From the NCBI GenBank assembly GCA_011375245.1, contig DRMA01000245.1, positions 1-9,450 of the forward strand: a DNA stretch of 9,450 bases, written 5' to 3'. The first letter of the stretch is position 1. The number at the start of each line of letters is the position of its first letter. This DNA is from Thiothrix sp. GTDB taxonomy: Bacteria > Pseudomonadota > Gammaproteobacteria > Thiotrichales > Thiotrichaceae. The position numbers and the translations under genes were made by a program. The notes beneath the pieces were generated by a model. The model was given only the letters and a program-made list of their open reading frames with translations, was not told where the DNA came from and did no database searches. Positions 1 to 6,700 of this stretch are shown here, one piece after another.

Positions 1-347
1 CCCCAAGAATGATTACTAATAGACGAACGTGAACCACGCACATAACGACTACAAAGCATACCTGCCGAACTGAGCACAGTATAAACATCTGGCTGTTGTT
101 GTTTAATATCTTTCATCACTTTTTTTAGTGAATCTACAGCTAACTTATACCCCGAAACCTTAAAAGGACCAACATTTTTCCCCCAAACGACCTGTTTAAG
201 AAATTTTTTGTTCGTCGGTTCAGAACAACGTCTTGTGTAACGATCACTCGGGCTTCCTAACAAAGAAAGCATCAATGTATTGTTCGTACCTCTCAAACCT
301 TCATTAATATTATTAGGTACTGGAATAAGATTAGTCAATTTAGACAT
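1..347 (-). CDS. Peptidase M15-like (extensin-like) protein, 3' part missing at window edge
   Basis: The minus-strand frame opens at the ATG at 347-345 and stays open for 115 codons to the window edge, so only the N-terminal part is visible. The start is supported by an AAGGGTG ribosome binding site (complement of 354-360) six bases upstream. The protein starts MSKLTNLIPVPNNINEGLRG and has no signal peptide or membrane helix. Its last visible residues, around 98-115, include CSRYVRGS, SSISNHSWG. This resembles the SxHxxG start of the SxHxxGxAxD zinc-site motif of peptidase M15 and extensin-like C-terminal domains, which cleave peptidoglycan peptides (VanY and phage endolysin relatives). The Asp and second His of the site lie outside the window, so activity cannot be judged. 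Without a signal peptide it would need a holin-like or other export route, or be phage- or toxin-derived. It is transcribed away from the flotillin cassette and probably unrelated to it. Confidence 0.72.
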   Translation of the reverse strand, partial: MSKLTNLIPVPNNINEGLRGTNNTLMLSLLGSPSDRYTRRCSEPTNKKFLKQVVWGKNVGPFKVSGYKLAVDSLKKVMKDIKQQQPDVYTVLSSAGMLCSRYVRGSRSSISNHSW

Positions 348-390
348 ATATTTCACCCTTGATTAACACAATTAATTAAAAGACATCCTC

Positions 391-420
391 TATAAATCAG
401 GAATCATTTTTTATGATCAA
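391..420 (-). promoter_or_regulatory. Candidate promoter for the M15-like gene
   Basis: On the minus strand, TTGATC (420-415) is followed after 18 bases by TTTATA (396-391), about 45 bases before the start codon at 347. The match to the sigma-70 consensus is partial. A short inverted repeat (ATCAT/ATGAT, 403-417) lies in the spacer. In such AT-rich DNA a chance match is likely. Confidence 0.22.
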
Positions 421-796
421 GTCCTTTATACAAAACAACGCTCCTCCTATGATTTAATTATTATTTTTATATTTTCATTATATAAAAATTAAACGATTCC
501 ATCAGAATTATTTATTTGCTAGTACAATTTCAGAGAATATCGATCAAAAACTTAAAAAACTCTACCTCTTCTTCGTCCTATCAAAAGCAACTTGTAAAGC
601 ACAAAATTAATGCTATTATTTCTAGAGATAAAATAGTGATTGTGAAGTAGTTAGCTTTTTCCTATATCAGTTTCTTTACACATCGCAATACAACAGCAAT
701 CCCCGATCATAATGTAAACTCTTGATTTTAAAATAAATTAATTATTAACCAACTATACTATAAGTTGTTGTTTTATAGATAATATTTTCTAAGCAC

Positions 797-825
797 TTGG
801 ACTATTCTTAATAACTAATTATTTA
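797..825 (+). promoter_or_regulatory. Candidate sigma-70 promoter for the flotillin cassette
   Basis: TTGGAC (797-802) is separated by exactly 17 bases from TATTTA (820-825). Transcription would start near 832, leaving a leader of about 140 bases that contains the ATTACTGA direct repeat and the CCCGC/GCGGG palindrome. An alternative -10 box, TATACT (754-759), matches the consensus better but has no good -35 at a suitable distance. This is a pattern match only. Confidence 0.3.
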
Positions 826-846
826 TCAATATGTTGCTGTACAACG

Positions 847-875
847 ATTACTGACCCGCCAGCGGGAATTACTGA
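847..875 (+). repeat. ATTACTGA direct repeat flanking a GC-rich palindrome
   Basis: ATTACTGA occurs at 847-854 and again, identically, at 868-875. The two copies are 21 bases apart start to start, which is two helical turns. Between them is a perfect CCCGC-CA-GCGGG palindrome (855-866). The block lies about 100 bases before the first cassette gene. It could be an operator for a dimeric regulator bound on one DNA face, a leader hairpin, or a remnant of a small mobile repeat with an 8-base target duplication. The sequence does not decide between these. Confidence 0.5.
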
Positions 876-971
876 TAACACAACGAGGCAACATCAACTA
901 CATTCAATACTTACCACTAAATCACAATCTTAAAATGGCTATCAATAAGCCCACACACATACGAGGCTAAC

Positions 972-1592
972 ATGATAAATTTTCTCAGTAATGCACTCAC
1001 CTTCCCAACGGTTTTCTATACAGGATTACTAATACTTGTCTTTCTCTACTGGCTTATTTCTGCTTTTGGTTTTCTTGAATTTGAAGCAATTGAAACCGAT
1101 GTTGATTCAGGTGAAATGGGTGGGATTGCTGCATGGCTAACCAAATTTAGACTGAATGGCATTCCATTTACACTAACCTTATCCTTGGTGATCTTTATCT
1201 CATGGGTACTCTGTTTATTCATCGTTCCCTTACTAATGAAAGAAATTAACAGCGAATGGGTATACATTGCATTAGGCTTTTGGATACTAATACTCGCCCC
1301 GACATTAGCTCTACCCGTTACAGCTATATTACTAAGCCCCCTCAGACATTTACTTAAAAAATTGCGCAAGAATAACCTCCCCCCAACCGCAGAATCTTTT
1401 ATTGGGATGTCAGGCAAAATTCGCTCAGAAAAAGTCAATCAATCCTATGGTACGGCCGAAATCGCTGATGGTGGTGCGGGACTTATTTTACAAATACGTG
1501 CTGATGAGCCGAATAACTATCAACGCAACGATGACATCATTCTCACTAGCTATCTAACAGCAACCAATACATATCTCATTCGCCATCAATAA
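972..1592 (+). CDS. yqiJ: YqiJ/YuaF-type NfeD-like inner-membrane protein, flotillin partner
   Basis: The 206-residue protein has three predicted membrane helices (about 13-35, 66-88 and 96-121), a conserved-looking cytoplasmic loop (RLNGIPFTL near 60-68), a basic stretch HLLKKLRK after helix three, and a soluble C-terminal domain (about 140-206). That domain, with GMSGKIRSEKV and YGTAEI, looks like the OB-fold of NfeD/YuaF/YqiJ proteins. Length and layout match E. coli YqiJ (about 209 residues). The start is set by a GAGG ribosome binding site (963-966) five bases before the ATG. Proteins of this family are encoded next to flotillins and share their membrane domains; the OB domain is thought to face the cytoplasm, but no enzymatic role is known. 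Here too the flotillin gene follows after 33 bases, so the two are surely co-transcribed. The family call rests on layout, motifs and neighbour rather than on an alignment. Confidence 0.85.
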   Translation: MINFLSNALTFPTVFYTGLLILVFLYWLISAFGFLEFEAIETDVDSGEMGGIAAWLTKFRLNGIPFTLTLSLVIFISWVLCLFIVPLLMKEINSEWVYIALGFWILILAPTLALPVTAILLSPLRHLLKKLRKNNLPPTAESFIGMSGKIRSEKVNQSYGTAEIADGGAGLILQIRADEPNNYQRNDDIILTSYLTATNTYLIRHQ

Positions 1593-1625
1593 CAAACGAT
1601 TACAACAACAAACAGGGTTTAACAC

Positions 1626-3671
1626 ATGGAAACGCTCACCATCACGACGCTAATAGGAACAGGTCTTATTGCACTCATTGTCATCGGTCTCCTCGTCTCG
1701 ATTACCAAGTTCTACGTCAAAGTCCCGCAAGGCTGGGCATTAATCATCAATGATACTACCTCTACACCCAAGGTAAAATTTACGGGTGGGATTGTTTGGC
1801 CGATTATCAATAAAAAAGAATTAATGCGGATCTCATTAATCACTCTAGAACTCGACCGACGTAATAAAGAAGGACTAATTTGCCAAGACAATATTCGCGC
1901 TGATATTACCGTTGCCTTCTATCTACGTGTTAATGAAACCCAACAAGATGTCCTCAAGGTCGCTAAATCTATAGGTGTTGATCGTGCTTCTGATAAAGAT
2001 GCCGTTCACGAATTATTTAACGCCAAATTTTCTGAAGCCCTAAAAACTGTCGGTAAAAAAATGGATTTCGTTAGTTTGTTTGAAAACCGTATTGGCTTTC
2101 GTGACAGCATTATCGAAGTGATTGGTAACGATCTCAATGGTTATATCTTAGAAGATGTTGCTATTGATTACCTTGAGCAAACCGCTAAAAATTCGTTAGA
2201 CAGTGATAATATTCTTGATGCCGAAGGTATTCGAAAAATTACAGCACTAACTGCCACACAAAATATTCAAACCAACGAACTTGAACGTAACGAACAATTG
2301 GCCATTACCAAGAAAAATGTTGAAACCCGCGAAGCCATGTTAGCGCTCGAACGTCAACAAGCCGATGCAGAAGCCAAACAACAACGTGAAGTCGAAAGCA
2401 TCCAAGCACGCGAAGAAGCTGAAACGAAAAAAGTACAACAAGAAGAACACTTACGGGCCGAAAAAGCCCGTATTAGCACCGAAGAGCAGTTAATGGTATT
2501 AGCAGAAAACAAACAACGTGAAATCGAAGTCGCCGAAAACAACCGCCTACGCGCCATCGGTATCGAAGAAGAAAAAGTCATTCGTGCGCGCGAGCTTGAA
2601 ATCGTTTCCAGAGAACGCGAAGTGGCTATTCAAGACATTGACAAAGAAAAAGCACTTGAAATAGAAAAGAAAGAAATCGCTAATGTCATCCGCGACCGTA
2701 TTTCCGTCGAACGCACCGTTGCCGAACAAGAAGAAAAAATTAATGATGTTCGCTTAATTGCTGATGTTGAACGACAAAAACAAGCCGTCATTATTACCGC
2801 TGAAGCTGAAGCACAAGAAGGTCTAGTTAAGCAAGTCAAGCAAGCCGAAGCTGATGAAATCAAAGCGACACATAAAGCCAAAGAACTGAATATTATCGCC
2901 AAAGCCAAACTCGAAGCCGCAGCTAAAGAAGCCGATGCTAAAATAAAAATGGCCGAAGGCTTAAAAGCAGAACAAGCTGCCGCTGGATTAGCAGAAGCTG
3001 AGGTACAGGAAGCTAAAGCTGCGGCACTGGAAAAAGAAGGTCTTGCTGAGGCAGTCGTCCTTGAAGAACGGATGAACGCCGAAGCTAAAGGCACTGAAAA
3101 ACGCATGATTGCTGAAGCCAAGGGTATTGAAGCACAAACGATTGCCAAAGAAAAAGAAGGCATTATGGAAGCTGCTATTATCCGAGAGAAAATGGATGCT
3201 GAAGCCAAAGGTAACGAGAAAATGGGTCTTGCTAAAGCCACAGTATCACGTGAAATTCTTTCAGCAGAAGCCGAAGGTAATGAAAAAATTGGTCTTGCTA
3301 AAGCCAACGTATCACGGGAAACCTTTAAAGCGGAAGCTGAGGGCTTAGTGGCAAAATTCAAAGCAATGGAAGCCATGAGCGATGGCTCGCGAGAACACGA
3401 AGAATTTCGTATGCAACTTGAAAAAACCTTTGAACAAACATTGGCAGAAATCGATGCTAGTAAACATATTGCTGGCAATCAAGCAGAAGTGCTTGCAGCT
3501 GCGTTTAGCAAAGCGAATATTGATATCGTTGGCGGTGAAGGCGATTACTTCAACTCGTTTGCCCGTTCCTTGTCATTAGGCAAAGCCATTGAAGGAGTGA
3601 AGAAGAAAAGCCCTGTCGTGGAAGATGTGTTGAATAAATTATTAAGCATGACTAATACTGATAAAAAATAA
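1626..3671 (+). CDS. yqiK: Flotillin (YqiK/FloT family) with extended coiled coil
   Basis: The 681-residue protein has one N-terminal membrane helix (about 8-30), then an SPFH/Band 7 domain (about 30-200) with KVPQGWALI and NIRADITVAFYLRV. The segment AIDYLEQT, then DNILDAEGIRKI near 195-215, is typical of YqiK/flotillin. A very long Glu/Ala/Lys/Gln-rich coiled coil runs from about 215 to 590, and the C-terminal flotillin domain follows with IDIVGGEGDYF and SLGKAIEGV. Flotillins form large oligomers that scaffold lipid-raft-like microdomains. E. coli YqiK has about 553 residues; the extra length here lies in the coiled coil, whose end carries 22-residue repeats (469-574). The start has an AGGG site (1614-1617) eight bases upstream. 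The helix anchors the protein with the SPFH and coiled-coil parts presumably in the cytoplasm, where they could dock the giant ATPase encoded next. The Ala/Glu/Lys-rich codons leave long stop-free frames on the opposite strand, which are not genes. Confidence 0.92.
   Translation: METLTITTLIGTGLIALIVIGLLVSITKFYVKVPQGWALIINDTTSTPKVKFTGGIVWPIINKKELMRISLITLELDRRNKEGLICQDNIRADITVAFYLRVNETQQDVLKVAKSIGVDRASDKDAVHELFNAKFSEALKTVGKKMDFVSLFENRIGFRDSIIEVIGNDLNGYILEDVAIDYLEQTAKNSLDSDNILDAEGIRKITALTATQNIQTNELERNEQLAITKKNVETREAMLALERQQADAEAKQQREVESIQAREEAETKKVQQEEHLRAEKARISTEEQLMVLAENKQREIEVAENNRLRAIGIEEEKVIRARELEIVSREREVAIQDIDKEKALEIEKKEIANVIRDRISVERTVAEQEEKINDVRLIADVERQKQAVIITAEAEAQEGLVKQVKQAEADEIKATHKAKELNIIAKAKLEAAAKEADAKIKMAEGLKAEQAAAGLAEAEVQEAKAAALEKEGLAEAVVLEERMNAEAKGTEKRMIAEAKGIEAQTIAKEKEGIMEAAIIREKMDAEAKGNEKMGLAKATVSREILSAEAEGNEKIGLAKANVSRETFKAEAEGLVAKFKAMEAMSDGSREHEEFRMQLEKTFEQTLAEIDASKHIAGNQAEVLAAAFSKANIDIVGGEGDYFNSFARSLSLGKAIEGVKKKSPVVEDVLNKLLSMTNTDKK
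3030..3347 (+). repeat. 22-residue (66-bp) hendecad repeats in the flotillin coiled coil
   Basis: Residues 469-490, 509-530, 531-552 and 553-574 of the flotillin are four 22-residue units, each made of two 11-residue halves: EKxGLAKAxVS-like, then REx3AEAxGN-like. An 18-residue diverged segment (491-508) separates the first and second units. The last two (3216-3281 and 3282-3347) match at 16 of 22 residues. In DNA they are nearly identical from GGTCTTGCTAAAGCC through the following TATCACG, which suggests recent tandem duplication. An 11-residue period fits a right-handed (hendecad) coiled coil. The repeats probably lengthen the rod; a change in copy number would keep the frame. Confidence 0.8.
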
Positions 3672-3679
3672 GCTCTCGC

Positions 3680-3745
3680 TCCCACGCTCCAGCGTGGGAA
3701 TGCATAATCAGATGCTCCAACGTCACGAATGCAATCCCTACGTGA
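3680..3745. repeat. REP-like intergenic hairpin element
   Basis: A perfect inverted repeat TCCCACGCT-CC-AGCGTGGGA (3680-3699) is followed by ATGC. Next come a weaker stem, GATG/CGTC with one G-T pair (3711-3724), and a TCACG/CGTGA pair (3723-3727 and 3741-3745). The order (TTCCCACGCTCCAGCGTGGGAATGCAT type, then a decayed GACGCTCCAGCGTC type) resembles dispersed repeats I know from gammaproteobacterial genomes. The element fills most of the 122-base gap between the flotillin and ATPase genes. It lacks a T-run on the plus strand, so it is not an evident terminator, but it may stabilise the upstream mRNA end or reduce downstream expression. Dispersal in this genome cannot be seen from one window. 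Confidence 0.65.
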
Positions 3746-3793
3746 TACATCATCGTCCCCATTACCACCACGCTAACCAACAACAATAATGCC

Positions 3794-6700
3794 ATGAGCA
3801 ACGAAACCGAAACTGACCACACTCTCAATCAAGCTATTACCGAAAGCAGTGCTTACGACATTATTCGCAAGCGTCTAGAAGCACAAGGCAACGAACTTAA
3901 CCAACACATTGACCAACTCAATCATGCTCGTCTTGATGAATTTGGCAGTACCGATATGTCAGTGGTCGGTCGTTTGCGCGTCCGCACCGAAAACAATTGT
4001 ATTGCACGGGATATCGTCCAAGTCGGTGACTCGTTACTCTTTGGCTACAACGTCTTTATCGGGCTAAAAAAAGAAACCCGTGTTAACGATGTATTTATGC
4101 TCTATCAGCTAGTCAAAACGGATGACCTTGACAGTGTTAGTTACGATATCGAACCTATTACCGACAGCGATAACTTTCTGCATCAACAAAGCTTCGTCAA
4201 TGATTTTAACGAGCTATACACCTACTACAAACAAGCACGCTTGATTCAGCTTAAAGTCACCGATGATAAACTGCTCGCGGCATTTCAAATCGGTGACCGT
4301 ATTACCGACACCCGCGTCTTCCGTTGGGCAATTGATAACACGGGCAAAGCAACCTATATCGACAACCGTGGCGAACGTGACATCGCGCCACCACCATCAC
4401 ATGATTTTGAATGGCTTGATACAGGACGTGATGATTCCGTCCACGGTCGTCATCCACATATGAATATCCTCGATACTGTGTTTGTCGAAACTGTCGGGGG
4501 CGATCTCACCATTAAAATCGAGAATAATACAGAAACAGGACAGGGCATCTACGCCGAACCTGTTGATGATGTCAATCAATCGCTGGATGATGGTCTAATT
4601 CAATATGCGGCAATTGGACAACTTATCCTACTAAAAATCACCCCCTACCGTGAAGAAACTACACGCTATCTGATATACAACAAAACCACGCAAAAAGTTG
4701 ATCGTATTGATGCCATTGGTTTATCTTGCGTACAACTTCCTGAAGATCATGGCTTAATCTTCCCTGGCGGTATTTATCTACAAAACGGTGAGGTTCAACG
4801 CTTTAACGAAAATATGGAGAAGATGCATTTCAAACGCAGCCTACGCTCGCCGAATGGTGAAGATGTCTTATTCATCTTCTATGAAGAAACAGAAGGAAAG
4901 GTCGCTCTATTCGCCTATAATCTGATCGAAAAACAGCTAAAAAATCCTTTGCTCGGTCATGGTTACGCCATTTATGAAAACGGTACACTGGTCATCTTTA
5001 GTGCCAACAATAACGAGCCCACCCGTATTCACCCGATGCAAATCTGGCAAACGGCCTTTGTTTCCGCAAACTATGCCGATCAAACACCAACAGGCAATAG
5101 CTTTTATGCCCGTATTGGTAATGCCGAATTAGTGCGCGGTATTTCTGATTTATATAGCATCAGCCGTGACATTGCTCATCAAGATGTTTCCGCGACACGC
5201 TATAACCAATTGTCCACCATCTATCAACAGCTGGTTAATCGTTATTATTGGCTCGATGAAGAACCACTGGATGCAATAAAAACCACACTACACAGTATTA
5301 GCAATACGGCTGAATTGGTGCTGGATGAATTTGAAAAAGTCGAAAGTATTCGCGCCCAAGCCCAAGAAGCGATGCAACAAGCAGAAGCACAACAGCGGGA
5401 TATTTTCAGTACTTTATTGCCCGATAGCTGGGATAAAGTAGAAGACTATGTGGATGCGTTAAATAGCATCCGTCAACAGCGTGGTCACTTGATGACCATT
5501 AAAGAATACCGCTATATTGATCAGTCACGCATTGAAGAAATGGAAGCAACGCTGCTTGATGCACAACAAACACTCGGCGACGATACAGTTACTTTTCTTG
5601 CCAGTGACGCAGCATTACTCCCCTACCAAGAAAAGCTACAACAACTCACCGACGAAGCCGAGCAAGCCAAAACCCGTGTACAATTGCAAGACAGTATCAA
5701 CGGCTTAGAAAAAATGGCGGGAGATCTTGATTTACTCTCCGAACTGATGGCGACGCTACATATCGATGATGCTACCGTTCGCATTCGTATTATCGAAGCC
5801 ATTGCCGAGATTTACGCCAAACTTAACCAAAGCAAAGCCCGTACCCAACACAAGAAAAAAGATTTGGGTTCAGCCGAAGCTACTGCACAATTCAGCGTAC
5901 AATTTAAACTGTTTAGCCAAAGCATCGCCAATGCCATCGGTATGGCAACGGATCCTGATAAAGCTGATGAACAACTCAGTCGTTTATTGATTCAACTGGA
6001 AGAACTGGAAAGCCAGTTTAGTGAATATGATAAATTCCTCGGCGATATTATTAGCAAACGCGACGAAATCTACGAAACCTTTGAAGGGCATAAACAAGCA
6101 CTCATTGACGAACGACAACGCCGCACGCAAAACCTACTTGATGCTGCCAATCGTATTCTGACCTCTATTGTGCGTCGTACCGCCAAGTTAGATGAGATGG
6201 ATGCACTCAATACTTTCTTTGCTGCTGATCCCTTGGTGATGAAAGTACGCGATATTGCCAAACAGTTACGCGAACTCGATGACAGCGTTAAAGCCGATGA
6301 TATTGAATCACGGCTTAAAGTCAGCAAAGATCAAGCATTACGCGGACAACGCGATAAAGCCGATATTTATGAAGATGGTGGCAATGTGATCAAATTAGGT
6401 CCTCGTCATCGTTTCAGCGTAACTACTCAAGAACTTGATCTCACCCTATTACCACGCAATAACCAACAATATATTCACCTTAATGGCACAGATTTCTACG
6501 AAGCGATTGAGTCCGACGAACTAAATGCCCTTCACGCCTATTGGGATATGCATCTTGAATCGGAAACGCCTGAATTGTATCGTGCGGAATACCTTGCAGG
6601 ACAGATTCTTAGCAATGCCGAAACCGCCCAAGAAGGCTTAAGCAGCGACATGCTTTATCAAGCAGCCATCGAGGATAATACTGCCACACTATTAAAAATC

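Larger units (their letters stand above)
348..971. other. AT-rich divergent intergenic region
   Basis: This spacer of about 620 bases separates the minus-strand M15-like gene from the plus-strand flotillin cassette. Positions 350-830 are very AT-rich and dense in stops on both strands, and I see no RNA gene or convincing protein gene there. From about 841 to 971 the base composition becomes visibly less AT-rich, and one frame (815-970) is open for 51 codons before a TAA at 968-970. It has no ATG before 935 and no recognisable homology. Small inverted repeats occur at 403-417 (ATCAT-TTTTT-ATGAT) and 758-778 (CTATAA/TTATAG). The spacer must hold the promoters of both divergent genes. Confidence 0.8.

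Noticed and set aside
433..448. AGGAGGAG on the minus strand followed by TTG as start of a leader peptide
   Set aside because: The frame from TTG has only 13 codons and no ATG; the purine run is as likely by chance in this spacer.
815..970. 51-codon plus-strand frame before the YqiJ-like gene as an extra gene
   Set aside because: No ATG, GTG or TTG start in frame upstream of the ATG at 935, and no recognisable motif; kept only as an observation about the duplicated leader.
348..971. tRNA, CRISPR array or insertion-sequence ends in the spacer
   Set aside because: No cloverleaf-like arms, regularly spaced repeats, or long terminal inverted repeats could be found by eye.
1046..1438. 130-codon minus-strand frame opposite the YqiJ-like gene
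   Set aside because: The plus-strand protein has clear membrane helices, an OB-like domain and a good ribosome binding site; the antisense frame has none of these.
2630..3478. 282-codon open frame on the minus strand inside the flotillin gene
   Set aside because: It mirrors the Ala/Glu/Lys-rich coiled coil: GCx, GAA and AAA codons read backwards give Ser/Ala/Phe-rich frames without stops. It has no ribosome binding site and no recognisable family.
3680..3699. Hairpin read as a rho-independent terminator of the flotillin gene
   Set aside because: No T-run follows on the plus strand, and the sequence looks like a dispersed REP-type repeat, so a repeat call is better supported.
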